NCBI GenBank assembly: GCA_900766005.1
Contig: CAAFTU010000012.1
Location: forward strand, 1-64,000
Source of the DNA: an uncultured Bacteroides sp.
GTDB taxonomy: Bacteria > Bacteroidota > Bacteroidia > Bacteroidales > Bacteroidaceae
DNA length: 64,000 bases
Direction: 5' to 3'
Below, in pieces: positions 33,607 through 42,418 of the stretch. The notes beneath the pieces were generated by a model that did no database searches, was not told the DNA's origin, and worked only from the letters and a program-made list of their open reading frames with translations. Every line of letters begins with the position of its first letter. The first letter of the stretch is position 1. Position numbers and translations under genes: made by a program.

Positions 33607-35265
33607 ATGGAACAGAGTTTTTTAGCCTACATTGAAGAAAGTATCAAGAAAAATTGGGATCTGGATGCCCTGACCGATTACAAGGGAGCCACCCTACAGT
33701 ATAAAGACGTAGCCCGCAAAATTGAAAAATTGCATATCATTTTTGAAGCCAGCGGCATTCGCAAAGGTGACAAGATTGCCGTTTGCGGACGAAACAGTTC
33801 GCACTGGGGAGTGACCTTCCTTGCTACGCTGACGTATGGAGCGGTCATCGTACCGATTCTCCATGAGTTTAAGGCCGACAATGTGCACAACATCGTCAAT
33901 CACTCGGAAGCCAAGCTGCTCTTCGTGGGAGATATGGTGTGGGAGAACCTGAATGAAGTAGCCATGCCGCTGCTCGAAGGAATCATTCTGATGAACGACT
34001 TCAGCCTGCTGGTTTCCCGCACGGAGAAGCTGACCTATGCCCGCGAACACCTCAATGAGATGTTCGGAAAGAAGTTCCCGAAAAACTTCCGCAAGGAGCA
34101 CGTCGCCTACCACAAAGACCAGCCGGAAGAACTGGCAGTCATCAACTATACGTCGGGCACTACCAGCTACTCCAAAGGCGTGATGCTTCCCTACCGCAGC
34201 TTGTGGTCGAACACCAAGTTTGCGTTTGAGGTACTCGACCTGGTACCGGGCGACAAGCTCGTGTCCATGCTGCCCATGGCCCACATGTATGGCCTGGCAT
34301 TCGAATTCCTCTACGAGTTTTCGGTGGGATGCCACATCTACTTCCTCACACGCATGCCGAGCCCGAAGATTATCTTCCAGGCCTTCGAGGAGGTGAAGCC
34401 GAGCCTGATTGTGGCGGTGCCGCTCATCATCGAGAAGATTATCAAGAAGAGCGTATTGCCGAAGCTGGAAACACCGGCCATGAAAATTCTGCTGAAAGTG
34501 CCCATTATCAACGATAAAATCAAAAGCAGTGTCCGCGAACAGATGATCAAGGCGTTCGGCGGCAACTTCAAGGAAGTGATTATCGGCGGGGCTGCCTTCA
34601 ACCAGGAGATTGAGCAGTTCCTGTGCATGATCGATTTCCCCTACACAGTGGGATATGGCATGACGGAATGTGCACCGATTATCTGCTACGAAGACTGGAA
34701 GCGGTTCAAGCCGGGGTCGTGCGGCAAGGCAGCTCCCCGCATGGAGGTGAAGATCCTGTCGCCTGACCCGGAAAATGTGGTGGGTGAAATCGTGTGCAAA
34801 GGTCCCAATGTGATGATGGGATACTACAAGAACGAAGAAGCCACACGCGAGGTCATCGACGAGGACGGCTGGATGCATACGGGCGACCTGGCGCTGATGG
34901 ACAGCGAAGGCAATGTCACCATCAAGGGACGTAGCAAGAACATGCTGCTCGGTGCCAGCGGTCAGAACATCTATCCGGAGGAGATTGAGGACAAGCTCAA
35001 CAACATGCCGTATGTGGCCGAAAGCATCATTGTGCAGCAGAACGAGAAGCTGGTGGGACTGGTGTACCCCGACTTCGACGAAGCCTTTGCCCACGGCCTC
35101 AAGAATGCCGACATCGAACGGGTGATGGAGGAAAACCGCGTAGAGCTGAACACTCAGTTGCCGGCCTATAGTCAGATTTCTAAAATGAAGATCTATCCTG
35201 AAGAGTTTGAAAAAACGCCGAAAAAGAGTATCAAGCGCTACCTCTATCAGGAAGCGAAAGGATAG
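33607..35265 (+). CDS. long-chain acyl-CoA synthetase (AMP-forming)
   Basis: This 552-residue adenylate-forming enzyme activates a fatty acid with ATP and CoA. The P-loop signature YTSGTTSYSKGVM starts at about residue 181; GYGMTECAPI and TGDLALMDSEGNVTIKGRSK are the A5 and A7/A8 motifs. The catalytic lysine of the A10 motif is probably in EEFEKTPKKSIKR near the C-terminus. It is slightly shorter than E. coli FadD. Substrate chain length is not determined. The surface repeat gene begins 48 bases downstream. Confidence 0.92.
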   Translation: MEQSFLAYIEESIKKNWDLDALTDYKGATLQYKDVARKIEKLHIIFEASGIRKGDKIAVCGRNSSHWGVTFLATLTYGAVIVPILHEFKADNVHNIVNHSEAKLLFVGDMVWENLNEVAMPLLEGIILMNDFSLLVSRTEKLTYAREHLNEMFGKKFPKNFRKEHVAYHKDQPEELAVINYTSGTTSYSKGVMLPYRSLWSNTKFAFEVLDLVPGDKLVSMLPMAHMYGLAFEFLYEFSVGCHIYFLTRMPSPKIIFQAFEEVKPSLIVAVPLIIEKIIKKSVLPKLETPAMKILLKVPIINDKIKSSVREQMIKAFGGNFKEVIIGGAAFNQEIEQFLCMIDFPYTVGYGMTECAPIICYEDWKRFKPGSCGKAAPRMEVKILSPDPENVVGEIVCKGPNVMMGYYKNEEATREVIDEDGWMHTGDLALMDSEGNVTIKGRSKNMLLGASGQNIYPEEIEDKLNNMPYVAESIIVQQNEKLVGLVYPDFDEAFAHGLKNADIERVMEENRVELNTQLPAYSQISKMKIYPEEFEKTPKKSIKRYLYQEAKG

Positions 35266-35313
35266 GCCGCTCGTGGATTGTCCTTGTTACCGGAACAATT
35301 TAGCATACAAAAA

Positions 35314-36462
35314 ATGGAATGGAAAAATATTCTACTTACGGCAGCTATTTCAATGGCTGCCGTTTGTCTTCCGGCGCAGAACCAGTCGGCCGGAATTAAC
35401 TTGTCGCTCTGGAAGAATGTCTGTACACAACCCATGGACAGCACGCAGACCACGTACGTTAACCTCGGTCTGATGTCGATGCTCAACCGCCTGAACGGGG
35501 TGGGCATCAATGCACTGGGAAGTGTAGTGAAGGGTGACATGAACGGGGTGCAGCTCACGGGGCTGGCCAACCTGGCAGGCGGCAGTATGAAAGGACTGCA
35601 GCTGGCAGGGGTGAGCAACATCTGCGGAGAGAACAGCCGGGGAATGGTTTTCTCGGGACTGGTAAGCATCGTTGGCGACAACAGTGCGGGGGTTATCGTT
35701 AGCGGACTGACCACCATCGGCGGACATAATACCAACGGCCTGGTCATCGGGGGACTGATGAACGTAACGGGCAATATGGCTTCGGGGGTGCAGCTGGCGG
35801 GTGCCGTCAACATCACGGGGCAGACATACAACGGGGTAATGACCTCGGGACTGCTGAATGTAGTGGGGGAAAACATGAACGGACTGCAGGTGGCAGGGCT
35901 GGCCAACATCACTGCCAACCGGATGAACGGGGTGCAGGCGGGAGTGGCCAACTATACCACTCACGGCAGGGGACTGCAGATCGGGCTGGTCAACTTTTAC
36001 AAGGACGATTTCCAAGGCTTGCAGCTCGGACTGGTCAATGCCAACCCGGAAACGAAGGTGCAGATGCTGGTCTACAGCGGCAATTCGAGCCTGGGCAACA
36101 TCGGCGTTCGCTTCAAGAACCGCTTGTTCTATACCATCTTAGGAGTAGGGTCTATGTACCGCGGACTGAATGACAAGTTTACGGTGAGCACATCCTACCG
36201 GGCCGGTCTCTCCTTCCCGCTCTATAAGCATCTTTCACTTAGCGGCGACCTGGGCTACGAGCACATCGAAGGCTGCAGCAACAAAGACGCTCTCATTCCC
36301 CGCCGCCTCTATGCGCTGCAGGGACGCCTCAACCTGGAATACCAGCTCAGTCCCCGCTTCGGACTCTTTGCCACAGGAGGCTACGGACTGACCCGCTTCT
36401 ACAACCGGTCGAGCAACTACGACAACAAAGCGATTGTTGAAGCCGGCATCATCCTTTTCTAA
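35314..36462 (+). CDS. LA_2272-type surface repeat protein
   Basis: The 382-residue exported protein has a signal peptide (AAVCLPA-QN). From about residue 75 to 250 it carries eleven tandem 16-residue repeats of the form NGLQLAGLxNITGxxx, for example NGVQLTGLANLAG, NGLVIGGLMNVTG and NGLQVAGLANITA. Such repeats are predicted to fold as a beta-solenoid. The last 110 residues look like a small barrel or barrel-like cap (LFYTILGVGSMYRGL, YRAGLSFPL, SLSGDLGYEH, ending EAGIILF), so it is probably outer-membrane. It follows the acyl-CoA synthetase in the same direction. No function is known to me. Confidence 0.85.
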   Translation: MEWKNILLTAAISMAAVCLPAQNQSAGINLSLWKNVCTQPMDSTQTTYVNLGLMSMLNRLNGVGINALGSVVKGDMNGVQLTGLANLAGGSMKGLQLAGVSNICGENSRGMVFSGLVSIVGDNSAGVIVSGLTTIGGHNTNGLVIGGLMNVTGNMASGVQLAGAVNITGQTYNGVMTSGLLNVVGENMNGLQVAGLANITANRMNGVQAGVANYTTHGRGLQIGLVNFYKDDFQGLQLGLVNANPETKVQMLVYSGNSSLGNIGVRFKNRLFYTILGVGSMYRGLNDKFTVSTSYRAGLSFPLYKHLSLSGDLGYEHIEGCSNKDALIPRRLYALQGRLNLEYQLSPRFGLFATGGYGLTRFYNRSSNYDNKAIVEAGIILF

Positions 36463-36504
36463 AGCCCGCGCTTTCCCAGAAACATGAAAAAAACATCATA
36501 AAAA

Positions 36505-36545
36505 AACATCGAAAAGACCAAGCCGATCTTTTCGATGTTTTTTAT
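36505..36545. terminator. bidirectional terminator
   Basis: AACATCGAAAAGA (36505-36517) and TCTTTTCGATGTT (36527-36539) form a 13-bp stem. T runs flank it on both strands, so it can stop the surface-protein transcript (+) and fbp (-). Confidence 0.85.
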
Positions 36546-36578
36546 CGTCTCTATATAGCAGGACTCCCGTCCCGTCTC

Positions 36579-38573
36579 TTAAATTTTCTCCTTGATCAGA
36601 CCGATGCGGTAAGCCACCAGCAGTTTCTCCAGATCTTTGATCTGCGTCACCAGTTCCTTGCCCTTATCCGTATCCTTCACCATCATCCGCTGCGAATTGA
36701 ACTCCAGCACAAAGTTGGTCGACTTGATGTCCAACCCCTCTTCAATCGCCTTCTGACGGCTTTGGAACGGTTCGTGCTGCACCAGCTGCATGCCGTGCGA
36801 GTGATACACCAGCGTATAGCCTGCAATACCCGTTTCCGGCTGATAAGCTTTCGAGAAGCCGCCGTCAATCACAAACAACTTGCCGTTGGCCTTGATCGGC
36901 TGTTCCCCCTTGATGGTCTTCACCGGCACGTGTCCGTTGATGATATGCGAATGAGGTCCCAGGGCACCAAACTCTTCCAGGATGCTGTCACAGATATCTT
37001 CCCGGTTGCGCAGCTGGTAGTAAAATCCCTTCTTCTCCTTGTGCAGTTCCTTGTCGGCCAGGAAGTAGCGTTCAAAGGTAGCCATCTTGTCCTTGTCAAA
37101 CAACGGCGCTTCCGGTCCGCACCACATATACCACATATAATCCAGTGCAAAGTCTTTTTCCTCCTCACCGTCCTCATCAAAGTAAGCCGTACGGATCAGC
37201 TGGTCACACTTGTCGAGCAGTTTCCGGCCCCAATACTCCTTGCCACGGATCTTCACGTGCTTAAAGCTGCCGTCCTCGTTCAAAGGCACCGATGCATGAT
37301 AAAGCAAGTTGGAGTTGGTCACCAGATACATACCGCCATACGTGTACAGACAGCGCATGTGTTTCTTCAGCTTCTCACTGTTGCGGAACGAATAATGAAT
37401 CTTCTCCATCAGTTCCCGTTCCTCCTCTGTCAGCAGATACGGATTGGCAGGATCTACCGTCGGGAAATTCATATCCCGCATTTCATACTCCTTACCCTCA
37501 TACACAAACACGCCCCGCTTGAAATCAATCTTTTCGAGCAACTTCCGGCCTTGCATAGCAAACTCCGGACGGCGGTCAATGATCTCCGCCTCCAGCTTGA
37601 ACTGGATAATCGTAATCGCCTTGTGCATCTGCGTAATCAGGCGCAGCGTCTTCTCGTTGTAGTTGGCATCCGCAAAATTCATCTTCGGCAGGAAAATCTC
37701 GCAAGGATCATCCCCATACACATCCATGGCAAACGTAGCCAGCGGCAGCAAGTTGATGCCATAGCCATCCTCCAGCGTACCCAGGTTGCCATACCGCAGC
37801 GACATGCGCACCACGTTGGCAATGCAGCAGTCGTTGCCCGAAGCAGCTCCCATCCAGAGAATATCGTGATTTCCCCACTGGATGTCGAAGTTGTGATAGT
37901 TGCACAGCGTATCCATGATGATATGCGCTCCCGGACCACGGTCGTAGATATCGCCCACAATATGCAGCGAATCGATGGTGAGCCGCTGAATCAGGTTACA
38001 CATCGCAATGATAAAATCATCCGCCCGCTTCGTAGAAATGATCGTACTGATAATCACATCAATATACGCATGTTTGTTGGGCTCGATGCTCGATTCGTGC
38101 AACAGTTCCTGAATGATATAAGAAAACTCCGCCGGAAGCGACTTGCGCACCTTGGAGCGAGTATATTTCGACGACACATTCTGACACACCTTCACCAGCT
38201 GGTTCAGCGTGATCAGGTAAAAGTCATCCAGATCCTTTTCCCGTTCCTTCACCAGCTGCAGTTTCTCCTCCGGATAGTAGATCAGCGTGCAGAGTTCCTT
38301 CTTCTCTGCTTCTCGCAAGGTATTGCCGAAAATCTCGTTCACCTTCCGTTTCACAGCACCCGAAGCATTCTTCAGCACATGCTGGAAAGCCTCATATTCA
38401 CCGTGCACATCCGTCAGGAAGTGCTCCGTTCCCTTCGGCAAGTTCAAGATGGCCTCCAGATTAATGATTTCCGTACTGGCATCCGCTATCGTCGGGAAAC
38501 TACGCGACAGCAGCTGCAGATAGCGAAGGTCGCTAACAATGCTTTCAGGAGTTATATTACTTTGAGCTGTCAT
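36579..38573 (-). CDS. fbp: class III fructose-1,6-bisphosphatase
   Basis: The 664-residue enzyme belongs to FBPase_2 (Firmicutes/Bacteroidetes type), which makes fructose-6-phosphate in gluconeogenesis. It is a metallophosphatase: THFLTDVHGEYEAF is the first metal motif, IVGDIYDRGPGA the second, QWGNHDILWMGA the third. SHIINGHVP is the fourth. Start is ATG 38573 since a -7 box lies at 38618-38611, making the longer reading upstream of transcription start. It stands alone with its own promoter, next to an AAE transporter. Confidence 0.95.
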   Translation of the reverse strand: MTAQSNITPESIVSDLRYLQLLSRSFPTIADASTEIINLEAILNLPKGTEHFLTDVHGEYEAFQHVLKNASGAVKRKVNEIFGNTLREAEKKELCTLIYYPEEKLQLVKEREKDLDDFYLITLNQLVKVCQNVSSKYTRSKVRKSLPAEFSYIIQELLHESSIEPNKHAYIDVIISTIISTKRADDFIIAMCNLIQRLTIDSLHIVGDIYDRGPGAHIIMDTLCNYHNFDIQWGNHDILWMGAASGNDCCIANVVRMSLRYGNLGTLEDGYGINLLPLATFAMDVYGDDPCEIFLPKMNFADANYNEKTLRLITQMHKAITIIQFKLEAEIIDRRPEFAMQGRKLLEKIDFKRGVFVYEGKEYEMRDMNFPTVDPANPYLLTEEERELMEKIHYSFRNSEKLKKHMRCLYTYGGMYLVTNSNLLYHASVPLNEDGSFKHVKIRGKEYWGRKLLDKCDQLIRTAYFDEDGEEEKDFALDYMWYMWCGPEAPLFDKDKMATFERYFLADKELHKEKKGFYYQLRNREDICDSILEEFGALGPHSHIINGHVPVKTIKGEQPIKANGKLFVIDGGFSKAYQPETGIAGYTLVYHSHGMQLVQHEPFQSRQKAIEEGLDIKSTNFVLEFNSQRMMVKDTDKGKELVTQIKDLEKLLVAYRIGLIKEKI

Positions 38574-38610
38574 ATTATATTTATCAAATTTACTTATGTT
38601 ATACTTGTCA

Positions 38611-38618
38611 CAAAGATA
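38611..38618 (-). promoter_or_regulatory. -7 element for fbp
   Basis: TATCTTTG on the minus strand, about 38 bases before the fbp ATG. It decides against the TTG-type or ATG starts further upstream. Confidence 0.6.
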
Positions 38619-38669
38619 AGAAGAAGTCACGTAAAAACATCAATAATTAGTGAAATAATCAGATTCATT

Positions 38670-40334
38670 TCATCCCAGGAGAAACATCAGCAACACTTGT
38701 GCAATAATCACACGCACAAACATACAGAGCGGATACACCGTGGCATAAGCCACCGAATGATTATCGCCCGGAATCGTGTCACTGGCATAATTCAGCGCCA
38801 TCGGATTGGCCATGCTGCCACACAGCATGCCGGCCACCGACCCGAAATCAATTTTCATGATTTTGAAGGCGATGAAGCCGATGATAACCGTCGGAATCAC
38901 CGTCAGAGCAAAGCCCAGTCCGATCCAGAGCAACCCCTCGGGACGGACCACCGTCTCAAAGAAGCGGGCCCCGGCATCCAGTCCCAGACAAGCCAGATAC
39001 ATGGAAAGTCCCAAAGCACGCAGCATCAGATTGGCACTGCGCGTGATATACGTAATCATATGGATGCGCGGTCCGAACGTACCCAGCAAGATACCCACAA
39101 TAATCGGTCCGCCCGCCAGTCCCAGTTTCACCGGCGTGCTGATGCCCGGAATCGTCAGCGGGATAGCCCCCAGCGCCAGACCGAATACCATACCGATAAA
39201 AATCACCACCAGGTTGGGTTCCTTCAGGCTGCGGATGGCATTTCCCAGCACCTTTTCCACATTCTGGATGGCCGCCTTTTCTCCCACCACCGTCAGCCGG
39301 TCGCCCAGCTGCAGCACCAGTTCCGAAGTAGCCAGCAGCTGCACCCCCGAGCGGTACACACGGCTGATGTTGATGCCGTAGTGGTTTCTCAGGCGCAGCG
39401 AACCCAGCTTCTTCCCGTTCAGTTCGGGGCGGGTCACCACGATGCGCTGCGACACCAGCTCACTGTCGATGGCATTCCAGTCAATATCTTCCTTGTTCCA
39501 GTCCGTATTCTCCTGTTCGCCAAACAGCACCGTCAGCGCCACCGCATCCTTCTCTGCCGTCACCACCAGCAGGCGGTCGCCCTCTTTCAGCACCTTGTCC
39601 GAAGTAGGGATACTCACATGCCCGTCGCGCCACAGACGCGAGATGACAAACTTCGGATAACTCATGTGCGCGATATCCTTGATACTCCGGTTGAAGATGG
39701 CCGGATTGTGCACCTGAAACGCTGCGATATACGTCTTATTCGCATCCTCCTTGTCCTGAGGTTCCAGATCGCCCTTGCGCACCAGCACCTTGCGCAGCAG
39801 CATCACGGCAAAAATCACGCCGACTACTCCCAGCGGATACGTCACCGCACAGCCCAGTGCCGGCGTGCTGCTCTCCAGCCCCATCTGCTTCAGCGTCTGC
39901 TGCGCCGCACCCAAGGCAGGTGTGTTGGTCGTAGCCCCGCAAAGGATACCCACCATATCCGGCAGCGACACATCCGTCACAAAGCTGCACACCACAGTCA
40001 GCAGCGTACCGATGAACACCACGCCCAGTGCCAGCATATTCAGGGTCACTCCCCCTTCCCGGAACGAGCTGAAAAAGCCCGGTCCCACCTGCAGTCCGAG
40101 CGCATAGACAAAAATCACCAGTCCGAAACTCTCGGCATAATTCAGCATCTGCTGGTCGACCGAAAGGCCGAAATGCCCCGCCAGAATACCCACAAAAAAA
40201 ACGAAAGCGACACCCAGAGAGACTCCCCCCACGTGCACTTTCCCCAATCCCAGTCCAATCGCCGAAATCAGCGAAAGAACCACCACCGCCTGCATGGCGG
40301 AATGTTCGACAAACAGACTATATATCCATTCCAT
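38670..40334 (-). CDS. AAE-family transporter (YidE/AspT type), second copy
   Basis: The 554-residue protein has the same layout as the transporter at 16460-18058: a first antiporter half with GLQVGPGFFSSF and CGATTNTPALGAAQ, two TrkA_C domains at about 205-380, and a second half with GLAGGPIIVGILLGTFG and LCGSMANPMALNY. The two are paralogues with distinct motif details (TTNTPAL and SMANPMA here versus TSTPGLA there), so their substrates may differ. The start at ATG 40334 follows from a -7 box at 40367-40360. Confidence 0.9.
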   Translation of the reverse strand: MEWIYSLFVEHSAMQAVVVLSLISAIGLGLGKVHVGGVSLGVAFVFFVGILAGHFGLSVDQQMLNYAESFGLVIFVYALGLQVGPGFFSSFREGGVTLNMLALGVVFIGTLLTVVCSFVTDVSLPDMVGILCGATTNTPALGAAQQTLKQMGLESSTPALGCAVTYPLGVVGVIFAVMLLRKVLVRKGDLEPQDKEDANKTYIAAFQVHNPAIFNRSIKDIAHMSYPKFVISRLWRDGHVSIPTSDKVLKEGDRLLVVTAEKDAVALTVLFGEQENTDWNKEDIDWNAIDSELVSQRIVVTRPELNGKKLGSLRLRNHYGINISRVYRSGVQLLATSELVLQLGDRLTVVGEKAAIQNVEKVLGNAIRSLKEPNLVVIFIGMVFGLALGAIPLTIPGISTPVKLGLAGGPIIVGILLGTFGPRIHMITYITRSANLMLRALGLSMYLACLGLDAGARFFETVVRPEGLLWIGLGFALTVIPTVIIGFIAFKIMKIDFGSVAGMLCGSMANPMALNYASDTIPGDNHSVAYATVYPLCMFVRVIIAQVLLMFLLG

Positions 40335-40359
40335 TTTATAAAAATCTACAAATAGGGCG

Positions 40360-40367
40360 CAAAGATA
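40360..40367 (-). promoter_or_regulatory. -7 element for the second AAE transporter
   Basis: TATCTTTG on the minus strand, 26 bases before ATG 40334; sets the start codon. Confidence 0.6.
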
Positions 40368-40431
40368 GGAACTATTTGGCATCGTTCAAAACTTTTAGCT
40401 CCCATTTCGCGCCCAAGGCTTCGGGGCAGTT

Positions 40432-40878
40432 CTATCTTCTGCCCACGTAATCCACGTAGTTGTCGAATCCATCCAGATATCCGCTCAGCATATTCCCCCC
40501 GATACGGACCTCCTCAAGGTAGGAAACATCACGCGGACCGTATTCCATCCGGATCACAGACTGCTGGTAGTTGTCCCAGTTCCACCGGAAGCGGAACTCC
40601 TTTCTTTCCACATAGCCGTCGGGATAACGCACCTCCAGGTAATCCACCCCTGTGCGGTCCAGATAAAAATCTAGTGCCTGGAAACAGTGATTGCCGTCCA
40701 TATCTACATAAGTATCCTCCCACGTGCGGCTGCACAGGTCGCGCGAACGGTTATAATACATTTCCCCGATATGGTCATCATCGAAGAAATCATCCACCTC
40801 CACCTCACACGAAGTGAAACTGATCATCAAGACAGTCATCAAGACCCAACCTACATATTTAAAACTACTCTTTTTCAT
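40432..40878 (-). CDS. lipoprotein, unrecognised
   Basis: The 148-residue product has a lipoprotein signal (TVLMISFTSC, Cys about residue 24) followed by an acidic patch (EVEVDDFFDDDH), a common surface-export signature in Bacteroidetes. The rest is Tyr/Asp/Arg-rich with DYLEVRYPDGYVERKEF and RFRWNWDNYQQSVIRM, suggesting a beta-sandwich or lipocalin-like fold. I know of no family. A -7 box lies at 40936-40929. Confidence 0.75.
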   Translation of the reverse strand: MKKSSFKYVGWVLMTVLMISFTSCEVEVDDFFDDDHIGEMYYNRSRDLCSRTWEDTYVDMDGNHCFQALDFYLDRTGVDYLEVRYPDGYVERKEFRFRWNWDNYQQSVIRMEYGPRDVSYLEEVRIGGNMLSGYLDGFDNYVDYVGRR

Positions 40879-40928
40879 AATCTATTCCTTTCACTAACTA
40901 ATGCTGTTTATGATTTGTTTTGATAGAA

Positions 40929-40936
40929 CAAAGATA
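40929..40936 (-). promoter_or_regulatory. -7 element for the lipoprotein gene
   Basis: TATCTTTG on the minus strand, 51 bases upstream of the lipoprotein ATG. Confidence 0.55.
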
Positions 40937-41091
40937 GAAAAGTAAAAATCCTCTGCCAACTGAAAAGCCCTATCCATCGAGAGGAAAATCCCTACAGAAA
41001 AAATCCAAAAAAATTCACCCTTTATTATTTTGATTATTAACATCTTAAATAATCTTCGCTAAAAAAAGATGAAAAAAACTTTCGAAAACGC

Positions 41092-41122
41092 TTGCATAGT
41101 CCAAAACTTCCCCCTATCTTTG
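41092..41122 (+). promoter_or_regulatory. tRNA promoter
   Basis: TTG (41092-41094), 20 bases, TATCTTTG (41115-41122). The first tRNA begins 40 bases later. Confidence 0.65.
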
Positions 41123-41161
41123 CAGCGCATTTGAGAAACAATGCTACTGAAAAGAAAGAAA

Positions 41162-41248
41162 GGAAGTTTGGGTGAGTGGCTGAAACCACCAGTTTGCTAA
41201 ACTGACGTACTCGTAAGGGTACCGGGGGTTCGAATCCCCCAGCTTCCG
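41162..41248 (+). tRNA. tRNA-Ser (GCT anticodon)
   Basis: An 87-nt class II tRNA. Acceptor GGAAGTT pairs with AGCTTCC; anticodon GCT is at 41196-41198 in the loop TTGCTAA; the long variable arm and T-arm GGGGG-TTCGAAT-CCCCC are clear. CCA is not encoded. Confidence 0.95.
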
Positions 41249-41315
41249 CAAAAAAAATTGAAACCCAAGAAAAAAGCTGAGTTTTTAAAACTTGGCTTTT
41301 TTTGATAAAGAACCG

Positions 41316-41387
41316 GGTGGATTCGTCTAACGGTTAGGACACATGCCTCTCACGCATGCAATACGAGTTCGATTCTCGTATCCACTA
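41316..41387 (+). tRNA. tRNA-Glu (CTC anticodon)
   Basis: A 72-nt tRNA. Acceptor GGTGGAT pairs with ATCCACT (one G-T), anticodon stem CATGC/GCATG encloses CTCTCAC with anticodon CTC at 41349-41351, and the T-arm is ACGAG-TTCGATT-CTCGT. It follows tRNA-Ser by 67 bases, probably on one transcript. CCA is not encoded. Confidence 0.95.
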
Positions 41388-41390
41388 CAA

Positions 41391-41433
41391 AAAAACTCCG
41401 AAACAGAAACCTTTCCTATTTCGGAGTTTTTTT
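41391..41433 (+). terminator. tRNA terminator
   Basis: AAAAACTCCGAAA pairs with TTTCGGAGTTTTT, followed by T residues. It begins four bases after tRNA-Glu. Confidence 0.8.
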
Positions 41434-41525
41434 GTGTGCAAGTCAATCAACGGCTCAGCGGAAATCAACCCCATCCGTCAGCACCCTGCCGGCAGCCGGA
41501 CCCCGCTCCGGCCGCCTGTTCATAC

Positions 41526-42293
41526 TCACAAACGCTTCGGTTGTTCCGGCTGCTCCGATTCTGTTTCAGCCGGCGAAGTCTTATAGACTTCGAAAAACGA
41601 CTCCTTGTCGATGCGCAGTTTCACCCCGCAGGAACGTTTCTGTCCCGCCAGGTTCACAAATAGATGAAAGAAAAGCTGGTTGAACGACAAGTCCGAGCGA
41701 TTATACTCCACATCAAACGTCCACGAGCGGCGTTGACTGTCGAACCAGGCAAACGGTTGTTCCCCGCCCTTACACATAAACACCTCCGGAAAAGAAGCCG
41801 GCGGATAAGGCTGAAACAGTCCCGCCAGCTGAAGATACACGAAATCCACCATCCACTCCTCATCCGTGAGCAGCAGTTCCCCCTTCAGCCTCAGCTTCAC
41901 CGCATACGATGCCGTCGGATCATCCGTCGTAAAAACCGGCACCTGGCAGTCGGCCGCATAATTGCCGTCCTTATACCCCAGGCTCATGTGCAGCTGCGAA
42001 TCCCCCACACCGTTGAAGCCCGGCACCGGTACGTCGCCCGCAGCCAGTTTCGGCATCACCATAAACGTCAGTTTGCCCACCGTCGGATCGTCCGGATAAA
42101 TCGCCACCGTATCCAGCCACGCCTCCTCCGTCTGATAGCAGCGGGCCACCAGCGTGCCCTGCCCCTCTGCCAGAGGCGCACCCCCGTTTTCCAGGTTCAC
42201 ATTACCCACCGGATAATACAGCGTATCATCATCTCTCACACAACCGGTCAGGCACAGCAGCACCAATGCCCAGCCCATTATCTTATGCATCAT
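41526..42293 (-). CDS. lipoprotein, unrecognised
   Basis: The 255-residue lipoprotein has a signal peptide with LCLTGC and the acidic residues RDDD after the cysteine, fitting a surface-exported lipoprotein. Later segments such as KLTFMVMPKLAAGD and YAVKLRLKGELLL look like beta strands of an Ig-like fold. No catalytic motif or known domain is evident. A Pro/Glu-rich tail closes the protein. A -7 box lies at 42328-42321, and the Crp-family gene is divergent. Confidence 0.75.
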   Translation of the reverse strand: MMHKIMGWALVLLCLTGCVRDDDTLYYPVGNVNLENGGAPLAEGQGTLVARCYQTEEAWLDTVAIYPDDPTVGKLTFMVMPKLAAGDVPVPGFNGVGDSQLHMSLGYKDGNYAADCQVPVFTTDDPTASYAVKLRLKGELLLTDEEWMVDFVYLQLAGLFQPYPPASFPEVFMCKGGEQPFAWFDSQRRSWTFDVEYNRSDLSFNQLFFHLFVNLAGQKRSCGVKLRIDKESFFEVYKTSPAETESEQPEQPKRL

Positions 42294-42320
42294 AAATATA
42301 CCTATTTAATATTATAGGGG

Positions 42321-42328
42321 CAAAGGTA
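42321..42328 (-). promoter_or_regulatory. -7 element for the lipoprotein gene
   Basis: TACCTTTG on the minus strand, 28 bases before the ATG at 42293. Confidence 0.6.
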
Positions 42329-42389
42329 GGAAAAAAGTAAGAGATACATCTTTTTTATATAAAAATTGATTTATATCAAGCGATTTTCG

Positions 42390-42397
42390 TAATTTTG
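42390..42397 (+). promoter_or_regulatory. -7 element for the Crp-family gene
   Basis: TAATTTTG fits TAnnTTTG, 22 bases before ATG 42419. An A/T-rich segment upstream separates it from the divergent lipoprotein promoter. Confidence 0.55.
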
Positions 42398-42418
42398 CAC
42401 GTGACAAAAACAAATAAA

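Noticed and set aside
36762..40355. 1197-codon open frame opposite fbp and the AAE transporter
   Set aside because: It runs through the intergenic region and is Arg/His/Gln-rich with no motif. Both minus-strand genes have clear family motifs, so this is a shadow.
41249..41315. possible hairpin between the two tRNAs
   Set aside because: CCAAG/CTTGG pairing is short and the tRNAs are best read as one transcript.
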